Source of the DNA: Branchiostoma belcheri
Taxonomy: Eukaryota > Chordata > Leptocardii > Amphioxiformes > Branchiostomatidae
Direction: 5' to 3'
Length of the DNA: 64,000 bases
Assembly (NCBI RefSeq): GCF_001625305.1
Contig: NW_017803824.1
Span: 1,379,843 to 1,443,842, forward strand
The notes under the pieces are model-generated. The model ran no database searches, had not been told where the DNA came from, and was given only the letters and a program-made list of their open reading frames with translations. The position numbers and the translations under genes were made by a program. Positions 1-12,100 of this stretch are shown in pieces. Every line of letters starts with the position of its first letter. Within the stretch, counting starts at the first letter, position 1.

Positions 1-12
1 CAATTTCCTTAC

Positions 13-50
13 CAGACATGCACTGCACCTCTGCACCCTCCAAAACATCT
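13..50 (-). CDS. possible further OTUD4 exon (weak)
   Basis: This 38-nt stretch runs from a TAG acceptor to a CTG/GTAAGG donor and, joined in phase to exon 15, stays open (RDVLEGAEVQCMS). The acceptor lacks a pyrimidine tract and no similarity is recognised. It would matter only if exon 15 is spliced rather than terminal. Confidence 0.2.
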
Positions 51-639
51 CTAATACATCATGTGCGGCCATATAACTGAGATAAGAAATGCACAAAGAC
101 AGAACTGAGATAACAAATGCACAGAGACGTCCCCTTTTATTAAGTCATCACCGATCCTGGACCTAAGCGATAACTCTTCAAGAAAGCTGGGTCACTTGCC
201 AAGTGTGATTTTGCATGCAACCGCCTACTAGTATAAATAGAGTGATAAACTTCAATCGAATCCCTGACAAACAATGAATGGGAATTGGCGGTCCCCTCTG
301 CACTTGGAGTGGGTGAGTCAGTAAAGAGGTTTTATGGAGCGTTATTTTTAGTTTAGTTTTTTTTTTTTAAGTTTTAGTGTCTCCTTTAGGAGCAATGCAT
401 CAATCTCTGCACAAATTGAATCTGTCAAGGGCTCATATCTGTCAGGATTTATGGAGGGCGATGACTTTTTCCTGCAGAACTAAAGACAATCGCAGAGGCA
501 ACATTTTGTACTGAATGATTTTGTAGCCTGTACCTTTGTGAATACCAAGTATGGCACCAAACTGTACAACAAACACTAGGCAAGACCGTGATCTATCAAA
601 ACCACTGTTTTTGTGACTGGAATAATTGTCAGATTCGCC

Positions 640-804
640 AACCAGGTCCTACAGTGGTGCCCAGAAGGACAGGGAAGGAGGGGACGTCCAAAGATGAACT
701 GGCGACAGACAGTCAAGAGGGACCTCCAAGCTGTCAACAAGAGCTGCAAGGAAGCCTTAAGGCTGGCTGCTGAGAGAGAAAGCTGGGCTACATTGAGCCC
801 CTAA
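640..804 (+). mobile_element. LINE reverse-transcriptase protein, C-terminal remnant
   Basis: The frame ends LQWCPEGQGRRGRPKMNWRQ and AAERESWATLSP before a stop. The pattern of a Trp/Pro piece, RGRP, WR-T and a final ER-W is the usual C-terminus of endonuclease-type non-LTR retrotransposon proteins. Only the last 55 or so residues remain, so it is 5' truncated. Confidence 0.65.
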
Positions 805-953
805 GTCAGTAAGAATAACTACAGCAAAACACCAATTGAGCAGGGATTTTATCCAGCTAGCCTTCGCTTCATGTCTACTTCACCTCACCACTGACCACAG
901 CCAATACTAGATGTGTCTAGAAGGGTGCAAAGTCAGATATTGGTGGACAGCTA

Positions 954-2568
954 TGTGTTAACGTCATTCAGCACCAAGGACAGCTATATGTGAGGGTTGT
1001 TCAGCACCAAGGACAGCTATATGTGAGGGTCATCAGCACCAAGGACAGCTATGTGTGAGGGTCATTCAGCACCAAGGACAGCTATATATAAGGGTCATCA
1101 GCACCAAGGACAGCTATGGTGAGGTCATTCAGCACCAAGGACAGCTATGGTGAGGGTCATTCAGCACCAAGGACAGCTGTGGTGAGGGACATTCAGCACC
1201 AAGGATAGCTATGTGTGAGGGTCATTCAGCACCAAGGACAGCTATGGTGAGGGTTATTCAGCACCAAGGATAGCTATATGTGAGGGGCATTCAGCACCAA
1301 GGACAGCTATATGTGAGGGTCATTCAGCACCAAGGACAGCTATATATAAGGGTTATTCAGCACCAAGGACAGCTATGGTGAGGGTCATTCAGAACCAAGA
1401 ACAGCTATATGTGAGAGTCATTCAGCACCAAGAACAGCTATGTGTGAGGGTCATTCAGCACCAAGGGCAGCTATGTGTGAGGGTCATTCAGCACCAAGGA
1501 CAGCTATGTGTGAGGGTCATCAGCACCAAGGACAGCTATATTTGAGGGTCATTCAGCATCAAGGACAGCTATATGTGAGAGTCATTCAGCACCAAGAACA
1601 GCTATGTGTGAGGGTCATTCAGCACCAAGGACAGCTATGTGTGAGGGTCATTGAGCACCAAGGACAGCTATGTGTGAGAGTCATTCAGCACCAAGGACAG
1701 CTATGTGTGGAGGTCATTGAGCCAACCGAAGGACACNNNNNNNNNNNNNNNNNNNNAGGGTCATCCAGCATCAAGGACAGCTATATGTGAGAGTCATTCA
1801 GCACCAAGAACAGCTATGTGTGAGGGTCATTCAGCACCAAGGACAGCTATGTGTGAGGGTCATTGAGCACCAAGGACAGCTATGTGTGAGAGTCATTCAG
1901 CACCAAGGACAGCTATGTGTGAGGGTCATCCAGCACCAAGGACAGCTATGTGTGAGGGTAATCCAGCACCAAGGACAGCTATGTGTGAGGGTCATTCAGC
2001 ACCAAGAGCAGCTATGTGTGAGGGTCATTCAGCACCAAGGACGGCTATATGTGACGGTCATTCAGCACCAGGGACAGCTATGTACGAGGGTCATTCAGCA
2101 CCAAGGACAGCTATGTGTGAGGGCCTCCAGCACAAAGGACAGCTGTGTGTGAGGGTCATTCAGCACCAAGGACAGCTATGTGTGAGGGTCATTCAGCACA
2201 AAGGACAGCTATGTGTGGGGGTCATTCAGCACCAAGGACAGCTATGTGTGAGGGTCATTCAGCACCAAGGACAGCTATGTGTGTGTGTCATTCAGCACCA
2301 AGGACAGCTATGTGTGAGGGTCATTCAGCACCAAGGACAGCTATGTATGAGGGTCATTCAGCACCAAGGACAGCTGTGTGAGGTTATTCAGCACCAAGGA
2401 CAGCTATATGTGAGGGTCATTCAGCACCAAGGACAGCTATGAGTGAGGGTCATTCAGCACCAAGGACAGCTATGTGTGAGGGTCATTTCAGCACCAAGGA
2501 CAGCTATGTGTGAGGGTCATTCAGCACCAAGGACAGCTATGTGTGAGGGTCATTCAGCGCCAAGGACA
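954..2568. repeat. 33-bp minisatellite, about 48 copies
   Basis: The unit contains CAGCACCAAGGACAGCTATG followed by TGTGAGGGTCATT (33 bp). The first third holds shorter units and indels; the middle and end are regular. Since 33 is a multiple of three, two plus-strand frames stay open over long runs (11-residue units such as MCEGHSAPRTA or VIQHQGQLCVR). An assembly gap interrupts it at 1737-1756. Confidence 0.97.
1737..1756. other. assembly gap (20 N)
   Basis: This run of N lies inside the 33-bp minisatellite, so the true copy number is unknown. Confidence 0.99.
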
Positions 2569-2934
2569 TAATCTGAACCAAAATGTCAGAGCTCTTTTGT
2601 TCCAAAACCGAGAATATTGGAGCTTCCATTAGCTATGCCAGGGCACAGAAACCGAGTGCATTTATTTACCTAAAAGTCCTTTCTTCTTTTCCTAAGTCTG
2701 CTTGGACGATTTTAGAGCACAGCCACATTTTAATTGATAATGTATGGACTGCATACATCTTATTTTTCAGGGAGGGGAATATTCTGCAAACAATATTTTT
2801 TTAAATTCAGAACAACAGTAAATACAAATGAAAGGACACAGTGACTGCAAACTCAAGTAAGGCACAACTTATATTCTCGCAGCCACTTTCACAATGAATA
2901 AATAAAGTTTATAAAGAACAAATTTCGTGCCACC
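2569..2934. other. 3' flank of OTUD4
   Basis: This AT-rich stretch lies between the minisatellite and the exon-15 stop. Apart from the poly(A)-type hexamers described separately, nothing is seen in it. Confidence 0.5.
2661..2733 (-). terminator. candidate poly(A) signals for OTUD4
   Basis: On the minus strand an ATTAAA hexamer (2733-2728) and an AATAAA hexamer (2666-2661) lie about 200 and 270 nt past the exon-15 stop codon. They would give a short 3' UTR that ends before the 33-bp minisatellite. Confidence 0.4.
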
Positions 2935-3198
2935 TTACCTGGCCTGTCCATTGTATCTCTGTCCATGCGGAGGTCTCTGGAACTCCCTGTCCCTGTCCCT
3001 TGGCTGGTAGTCCCTGTCCCTCCCTTGGTACTCCCTCCCCTGGTACTCCCTGGACTGGTAGTCCCTGCCCTGGTAGTCCCGACCCTGGTACTCACGCCCG
3101 TGGTGGTGGTACTTGGGACTGTACTGCCCTTCGTGCTGGAGCCGTGGAGGCAGCGATGGCTGAACACGCTGCACCATGAATGGCGGGATGCCATTTTC
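2935..3198 (-). CDS. OTUD4: OTUD4 exon 15 (last exon, or internal with a donor at 2938)
   Basis: This exon begins [20 protein letters not shown] and continues into repeats of the type REYQGRDYQ, ending [12 protein letters not shown] before an in-frame TAA (2937-2935). The piece SLPPRLQH also occurs in vertebrate OTUD4, in the middle of the protein. The stop lies inside a perfect donor, AG then GTAAGG, at 2939/2938. Two readings are open: termination here, giving an Arg/Tyr-rich tail like the end of vertebrate OTUD4, or splicing in phase 2 to exons further left. Minus-strand ATTAAA (2728-2733) and AATAAA (2661-2666) signals 3' of the stop fit termination. Confidence 0.85.
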   Translation of the reverse strand, partial: ENGIPPFMVQRVQPSLPPRLQHEGQYSPKYHHHGREYQGRDYQGRDYQSREYQGREYQGRDRDYQPRDRDREFQRPPHGQRYNGQAR

Positions 3199-6100
3199 CT
3201 AACAACAAAGGGTGAATTTTGACATCATATTCATGAATGAATGGTTTATTAATTTTGTAGCAGTAAAACAAGTATTTCACAGTCTGCCAGCTGAATTGCA
3301 CACTCCTTTACATGTACTTAACGTGCGGAGGCAGCGATGGCTGAACACGCTGTACCATGAACGGTGGGATGCCATTTTCCTACGCAACAAGGATAAGTTT
3401 TTGACAAAATATTTATACATATACACACAACAAAAGTTCAGCTATGCTGGGGAGCTTTCGAGATGTACTCTGTCTCTTCATCAACCCAATTAAGATCTCG
3501 TCTTGGAGTTCACTTGTCACGTGGATAGAGGAACAAGGATAAGAATTTGACACCATACTATGTATTAGTCATTCAAAATCGGCTCAGAAAATTGATATTA
3601 TTATTGTTATTAATTTACATTATGTATACATTAATATCATACAAATTATCTAGCAAGTTTACACCTTTTTTGCCTTTCTTACCTTATGGGGTTGATATAA
3701 AGTTTATTAAGCAGAGAAAGGACTCAGCTTTGAGCTAGAAATCTATTACATGTATAAGTAATATGACTGAGTGAAACATTTTGAATTATTAGAAAAATCC
3801 CAGGGGCCAGATCTGCCATCCTGTACAGAACTCTGACAGATTATGATACATGTAGCTGGAAAACAGTTATCATGTCTGCATTGATTTTCTGCTAACACTA
3901 CATCACATCAAAGTATAGGAGGCAGAAAACTCATATTGATTAAAACGAAATTAATGACGAAGGACTCTATCTTACCACAAGATGTCAGAGCAGCACCTTC
4001 TCTCACAATTTTCAAACGGCTTCTGTGACTGACCTTTACGGAACTATTATGGACCTGATGACGTTATGACCTGTTTTTGTTATTTATCTATTTGTATATT
4101 CATTTATTTATGCTTTGTTTTATAGTTTTTGTTAATTTGACAAACGTTTGTACTATTATTATTATTATTATACTATCATCATTTTGACCCCTGGACTCTC
4201 CCCCAACTCGACCCCCACAAAAAGCGGCAGACATGGCCGAATGGGGTGACATATATATAATATTATTGAGTATAAATAAAGACGCAGACAAAACAAACAA
4301 AACAAATCTTACCCTGCCCTTCCTCCTGTTCTTCCTCTTGTTGCGAGGGTCTTCTGCAAATGGGTGCCAGGGGGGAGAGAAACAAGCTGCTGAGAGAAGA
4401 ACGCACTGGGTGTTGGGTCAGGGTTAGTGGACAGAGGAGGGCATGCACAGCCAAGCACGGTTATCTACTCACTACGTAATGCAATCACGGGCACCAAGCA
4501 TGGTTATCTACACACTACGTAATACAATCATCGTCATCAAGCAAGGATTACTGAAGAAAGAGAATCATCTGCAGTGCAAAGTCTACTTGTGTTTGTGGTA
4601 CAAAATATATAAATAAACAGGCACAGTCATCTACACACTACGCAATCATCGGCAACAAGCAAGGATTAAATGAAGAAAAACCGAATCACCTAGTAGCGCA
4701 AAATCTACTTGTGTTTGCGGTATAGGTACTATAAACATGCCCTGGAGTTGACTACACAATCATCAGCATCAAGCATTACGGATTACAGTAGAAAGAGAAA
4801 TCACCTCGTGCAAAGTCTACTTTTTAGTGTTTGTGGTATAGATAAAAACAGGCCCCGCAGTTGAGTCTACTCATGCAAATGAAGCCTTTATGGTGCAACA
4901 ATAATAATTCTATCCTTTGGGATATCTACTCTAGTGGGATAAGTTTAAGGGTTCTACATGTAATACTACTGCAGGTGCTATAAATGAGTTGACAGAATTA
5001 CAGCCCAGTGGAGCATTCACATCAGTTGAAACATTGCATCTACCAAATCAATAACAGTGCAGAACAGATAATTCATGCAAACAGGGCTCGAAATTCATTT
5101 TTGGAAATAGCTGCAATGGTGCACCCAACGTAAGAAATTAGGTGCACAAAAAACTTTAAAAAAATAAGTAGAATGTCATCAAAAACTAATTTTGTTTCAT
5201 TTCTAAAGAAAAGTACTACAACAATGATTTTATTATTTTTCTGACACTTGGATGTTAAGAATATGCTGTATACCACTATACATTGTACATTTGACATTTT
5301 TACATAGTTTTTTATGTACAGTAAACTACAAAAATATATGGGTGCACAGGTGCAACCACACAAAAGCATTGGGTGCACAGCTCTAAATTTGGGTGCTCTA
5401 AGGTGCACATGCACCCAGTATTTCGAGCCCTGCTCAAATGTACATTTACATGCCAACATGCTGTGGGTTAGAATGGAAGGGATCATTGCTGGGGGGGGGG
5501 GGCAAGGGGCTGGCTTAGAGGACAGTGAATCATTCACAGTACACACAATAACACTTTTAATAAAATCAACTGTACACATATTTATGTATCTTATCAACGC
5601 ATCTGTCTTTTGCATAATATATGCAGTACACGCTTGTGAATTATGACAGTGTAAATTCGGGTATCATAAAAAAAACATATTTCAAGATTCATTATTAAGT
5701 AAATCCATGAATAAAATTGTTTAGCTTTCAAAACATGGCAAAGGTAATGCACATGAATATTAAGTGATACTATATGCATGCAAATTGTACATCTTATGAA
5801 TGAACAATTTCTTTTACTAATAGCAACATCTTAACCCTTGTCCTTAACCCTGGCATTTTTTACACAACATTTTCAAATAATTTGATATCTTAATCAGGTC
5901 ATATACCCCAACTTTTTTTCCTCTGCGGTGCCGTAGTTACTTCCGCATTCGTGATGCGTTGCACAAGAAATACCCCCAAATTGTACATAATACACTAACG
6001 TCTTGTACATGGCACAATATAGATGGTCATATGTGCAACTATAAGATAGGCTCCGTAGGACAAGGGTTAACAATGTTCTTGCCTATACCTTACCTATCTC

Positions 6101-9100
6101 CTGTGGCACTATGGCACCCTTCTGATAATACCCAGTCAGGTTCTTGTACCCCTTGGCTGGCACAGCAGTCCAAGGCATGGGCACAGTTGGTACTGCCACA
6201 CAACAAGACAGTTAATCATCATTCATGCCATGTAACATATATATAATGATGGATTTTCTCAATGGAACTATCAATGGTAACCACAATTGTAAGAGTTTAT
6301 TACTACAACGAGCTGTGTACCTTCCACAAGTGTTGATAATTATGGTATTACTATAATTGTTAGATGTAGAAATGGGGCTAGATTACTAGTAGACAGAACA
6401 ATATGAGCATTCTAGGTATTATAACTTTCCCATGACATGTTTCGCTAGGAGAAAATCACTAAATATGAAATTTTCACATGGAGAAGAAATTTTTTTTACT
6501 CACCAGGAGGCACCTGAGTAATGGGCTTTAGATTTTTCACTGGGACAGTATGCCTGGAAAAACAATAAATTAAATATTTTCTTTTATCAACACAGTCAAG
6601 TAAATTCTGTAAGCACACAGCATAATGAACATTGACAACATATTTCCTTACTCTGTCATATTCGATATCAAAAGATAAATGGTACGCACTTCTCTCCAAG
6701 TTCCTCTATGAAGACAGTAACAGGCCCGCTCTCCGCCTGCACCTCCTGCACATGTGCCATGTAGTACTTCACGTTCCCTTCAAGTCGGACCTTGGGGGGA
6801 AAATCCAGCACCAACAAAGGGGAAAGACATTGGCAACAGTCTTAAAGGCTTTGTCAAACATTGCATTCAAAGGAAACTAATGAAAAAATGAGATAAGTGA
6901 ACTGACATAAAAGGTCTGTATTGACATCTCAAAGCCTAAGAACTACAGTCATGTGTATCAAGTCCTTAACTGCACTGTCACTGTTAGTATGACTTGAACC
7001 GGCCAGGAGAATTTAGGCACTGAACAGATTACAGTGTTAGAAATACCCATCTGCAGTCTGGATTTAGCAGAGACATTTTCAATATTGCAGAACAAAAATG
7101 AAACAACCAGGTCCTGCAATTTTGCAGACTTAAAAAAAATCAGGCCAAGGATTCAATGGTGTTTAAGAGCTTTACTACTGACCCTATTTTTTTAAAAGTA
7201 ATTTTGCATCTCTTTTTCCAATTGCATGCAAACTATATGCCAACATGCAATTTTGTATTTTGTATACGCCATGGGTTTAGATCCGGACTTGTAAGTATGG
7301 ATTTGCTGAAGGTATTTCCAAATTGAAAAAAATTTTAACATTCTGCAATATTACAGAACACTGAAAAAAAGTATTTCTACCACTGGATCAACATCTGTAT
7401 CTATCTGTATCGGTATAACCGCCCTTGGGCGTAACACACCAGCTTCTGTATCGGTATAGCCGGTATAACCGCCCTTCGGCGTAACACACCAGCTTCGCAG
7501 GCACGCAGCGTGGCGGCAGCTGGCTACATTACACCGATCGGCTTGTTACACTCAATCTTTGCACATTTGATTGCAGGAGTTGTTTAAAGCTTTCTAGTGA
7601 TGATGCCCCAACTGTGCTTGATGGCAACGGGTTCCAGTCTACGATAGTTCTGGGGAAATACGAGTTTTTGAATACCTCATTGTTGACAACAATGCACCCC
7701 CCCCCCCACTCCTTCCCCAGACTGACCTGACACTTGTCTCCGGGTGCATACTGCATCATGGTGGCCAGGTGCATGTCCTGACGCTGTTGTTCTGGAAGAA
7801 AAAAACACCGACAGGGACGGGCATAAAAACCATGTGTAATCCCTGCAGTGATTCACCACATATTACCTCACCGTGCAGTATAAGACAATACAACCCTCCT
7901 CTCGTAACGCTAGCTGTCATGGGAAAATCTTAAGCCTGATAACTTCCTCAGCGGATAGTCATAACTCATTGATATCCACCCACGGACATGCAAAACTAAA
8001 GGCCTAATCCGAAAAGCACTTAGCACCAAATAAACATTCATCTCCCAAACCTCTAGCGATTCTTTCTAACATACTTTGTGTAAGACAAATGTATCGTACA
8101 AGTCCCAGTTTCATAAGAGAAACTTATTTTTTAAAAACGGGTAAAATCCATTATGAGAACAGGCAGAAATTCACACCTCAGTAACTAAACTGTAAAAGCA
8201 GCACCGCAATCAATAAAACCAGATGGAATTGGCGACCGCCCGAACCCCGACATCATGCTCAATCGCTAGTAAAATCTTTTACAAGCTAGCCGTTATGAGA
8301 GGAAGCGCAGTATATCTGTTACTACTAACAGTAAATTTCTCCACCGGAAAAACAATGTTTTGTTGCCTCTCTAACGCTGATGGAAGCTACTGTTAGTAAC
8401 AGTAGTGCTACGTCAGCCATTCTGTCATAGGTGATTGGTGAGTAGCTCATTTGGTGGGCGGAGTAAAATCTTTTACAAGCTAGCCGTTATGAGGAAGCGC
8501 AGTATATCTGTTACAGTAAATTTCTCTACCGGAAAAACAATGTTTTGTTGCCTGAATCTAATGCTGATGGAGGCTACTGTTAGTAGCAGTAGTGCTACGT
8601 CAGCCATTCTGTCATAGGTGATTGGTGATTAGGTCATTTGGTGGGCGGAGTAAAATCTTTTACAAGCTAGCCGTTATGAGGAAGCGCACTTATATTTGTT
8701 ACTGTAAATTTCTCCACCGGAAAAACAATGTTTTGTTGCCTGACTCTAATGCTGATGGAGGCTACAGTTACTGTAGTGCTACATCAGCCATTCTGTCATA
8801 GGTGATTGGTGATTAGGTCATTTGGTGGACGGAGTAAAATCTTTTACAAGCTCTTCGTTATGAGGAAGCACAGCATATTTGTTATACTGTAAATTTCTCC
8901 ACCGGAAAAAAAATGTTTTGTTGCCTGAGTCTAATGCTGATGGAGGCTACTGTTAGTAACAGTTAGTGCTACGTCAGCCGTTCTGTCATAGGTGATTGGT
9001 GATTTGGTATGCGGAGTAAAATCTTTTACAAGCTAGCCGTTATGAGGAAGCGCAGTATAACTGTTACAGTGAATTTCTCCACCCGGTCCGGAAAAACAAT

Positions 9101-12100
9101 GTTTTGTTGCCTGAATCTAATGCTGATGGAAGCTACTGTTAGTAACAGTAGTGCTACGTCAGCCATTCTGTCATAGGTGATTGGCGATTAGGTCATTTGG
9201 TGGGCGGAGTAAAATCTTTTACAAGCTAGCCGTTATGGTAGGAAGTGGCAGGTACTAAAGTTTATTTGTTACTGGTAAATTTCGTCCACCAGAAAAACAA
9301 TGTTTTGTTGCCTTTCTAATGCTGATGGAAGCTACTGTTAGTAACAGTAGTGCTGCGTCAGCCATTCTGTCATAGGTGATTGGTGATTAGGTCATTTGGT
9401 GGGCGGAGGGCTGTCAATAAGTACTGACAGGTTATCGTTCCCATCTATCAAGATGGCTAATGAAGATCGCATTGGAGACACAGGTGTGATGCACAGATAT
9501 ACCTGCTGAACTGGGCCAAATGGACCTGAGTTATAGGAACCATGAATGCCACAGGGGTCAATTATGATGCATACGGTAAAGCTGCTCGAGGAAAAGACTT
9601 TGCTGTTATAAGGTCAGTCGATAAATGACCCACTGCAATGGACCTCATCAACCTTTGTTTTAAAACTACATTGAAAGGTGAGGCCTGCTGGAGAAAACTG
9701 ATAGATCACACCAAAGATGCCCCAGGCTTGGGCAACTGACACTAGACAACTGCTCTCCTGTAGTCTACAAATGCAGCACGTCGGCAGAACGTACTGCGCT
9801 TGAGCAAAACCCAGATTTTTTTTCTGTTTTTGTTGGATTTTTGGTCACTGTTGCATCAGAATTTTGCCTGTTGCAGATGATGTCTCTTCCAACATAACAT
9901 CTAGAAACTACAGATGGGATGTAAACCTTATACTGTATGCACGAATACGACCTTATATGAGGAGCTTTGTCGAAGTGCTACGTACAATACATTAAGGATT
10001 TAGCGCAGTACGTTCTGTCGACGTGCTTACAAAGGCAGTCTACTGTTAACTTGATGTAGTGAGATGTACCATACTGTCAAATGATATGAAATTTTTCATC
10101 TACAATTCTTTGATTCCAGTTCATGATTAATTGGAACTGCACACACAAGTTTAACAGAAATTAGATGAATATGGAAGACTCTTTTGTCATGGGTTTGATC
10201 TCAGTATGTGATAAGCAATTTGGATGCCTCCACTTGTCACTACCATACGCCTGCTGAAAATATGCTTATGACAGAGAATATGGAAAATATCACATGCAAA
10301 ATAAAACCGAAAGTTCAGGTCAGCCAAGTAATCAACATAATACAAGACTTCTATCATTTATTTTCCATTGTATGAAGATCATAGCATAGATCATAGCATG
10401 CTAGTATCTAGACACTAAGTCATTAAAGGCATCCAATGCGATTTCAGGGCAGCAAAACTGGTATAATTAAGGGTTAATGACCCGCCCCGAAGTGAATAAG
10501 GTGTGACAAAGCCTTGTCAGTTGCTACTGAATAAAGCCGAGTGAGATATTGGCTTTGAAAAATCAGGTTTCCAAGCCCTAAAAACTGGATACCTTTAAGG
10601 CATCATCTGTTTTATCACTGGAAAAGCAAAATGAATCCTCACCTTTCTTGGAGTCCATCCACACGTCATATTCCACATTACGGTAGAATTCCGGATCCAG
10701 GGCTTTGGCCACCTTGAAGGGGAGGGGGAACCTTCGTCCGTCCTTCTTACTATAATCTACAGCACCGTTTGCTTGTGTAGCCTATGGGATAAACAGGGTA
10801 GACTGTAATCAATATAGTTATGCCAACACTAGGACCTTGCAAATGTAACACAAAAAGCTCACAAGTCATATTCCATGTAAATCATTTTTCTGGCTGTATT
10901 CTTTTGCCGTTGAATATATTTTCATACCTGTACCTTTGTTTGAGTAAAGAGACTCTTTTTTTACATAACCAAGTTTTACCAAAACTTACAGTATATATTT
11001 GCTGTTTTGTATGATTTACAGTATGGTTAAAAACTTATTTTTTTGGAAACAGATGAAAATTCATGCATGCGCAAATGTCATCCATATAATCGAATCGACA
11101 TGGCCCAACAGGGAAACAGCAGAAATACGGGCGTGCAAGAAGAGGTCACTGCTGCAGCAGTCAGCCATCACCCAGCCAATGGGGAGGGCTGCCGTGATGC
11201 ACTGCCGGGTCTCGCACAGATAACAGACATGTATCACTTCGGTCTGCACACGGGGCGATAACATTAGTCAATAGCGCCGCACCGGGCGGTGTACAGTAAA
11301 CCTGTGAATAGAGGCATTCCCTTTCTAAGCTATCTGATCTGGGAGCTTCCAGGGAAAGTGTAGGGAGCATTATCAATGATCGATGCCTTCAAAGCAGGCG
11401 ATTTAGTCTTTTTTTCTTCCTACGTGGAATAAGAACGGGAAGCTTACATCTACCGAGTCTTTATAAATGGAGCACCTGAAATAGCCAGGTATCAGGTAGC
11501 TGAAAGTTGTGTAAGCTATAATTCATTTTGCCAACATCTTTATGCACAGTTTGCAGTGCAGTACAACCTTAACACATTAAATGTAAACTGTAACGATTTT
11601 TCCAACGCCCTATACAGGTGAGGCACTTCATGAAATAGCAAGTTATCAGGTAGCCTTCTGAAGAAGTTGTGTATTAAGCTATTCATTTTGCCAACATCTT
11701 TATGCACAGTTTGCAGCGCAGTACCACCTTAACACATTAATGTAAAAATGTAACGATTTTTCCAATGCCCTAGCTACAGGTGAGGCACTTCATGAAATAG
11801 CAAGTTATCAGGTAGCCTTCTGAAGAAGTTTGGTACTAAGCTATTCATTTTGCCAACATCTTTATGCACAGTTTGCAGCGCAGTACAACCTTAACACATT
11901 AATGTAAAACGTTAACGATTTTTCCAATGACCTACAGGTGAGGCACTTCATGAAATTGTCAAGTATCAGGTAGAGAAAGTTTGTAAGCTATTCATTTTGC
12001 CAACATCTTCATGCACAGTTTGCAGTGCAGTACAACCTTAACACATTAATGCAAAGTGTAACGATTTTTCCAACGCCCTCTGATCTGCTATACCATGTCC

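Noticed and set aside
1440-2442. Long plus-strand open frames in the minisatellite as a repeat protein gene
   Set aside because: The frames result from a 33-bp unit without stops; they change frame across the array, and no start context, splice site or unique sequence supports a gene.
5073-5615. 180-residue minus-strand open frame
   Set aside because: It is entirely the MITE family A element and AT-rich flank; other copies of the element do not keep the frame.
7529-7774. An 81-residue minus-strand frame as one exon of OTUD4
   Set aside because: Only the first part is OTUD4 exon 10. Beyond the GTCAGT donor the frame runs through a G-run into a LINE fragment; the phase to exon 11 supports splicing at 7727.
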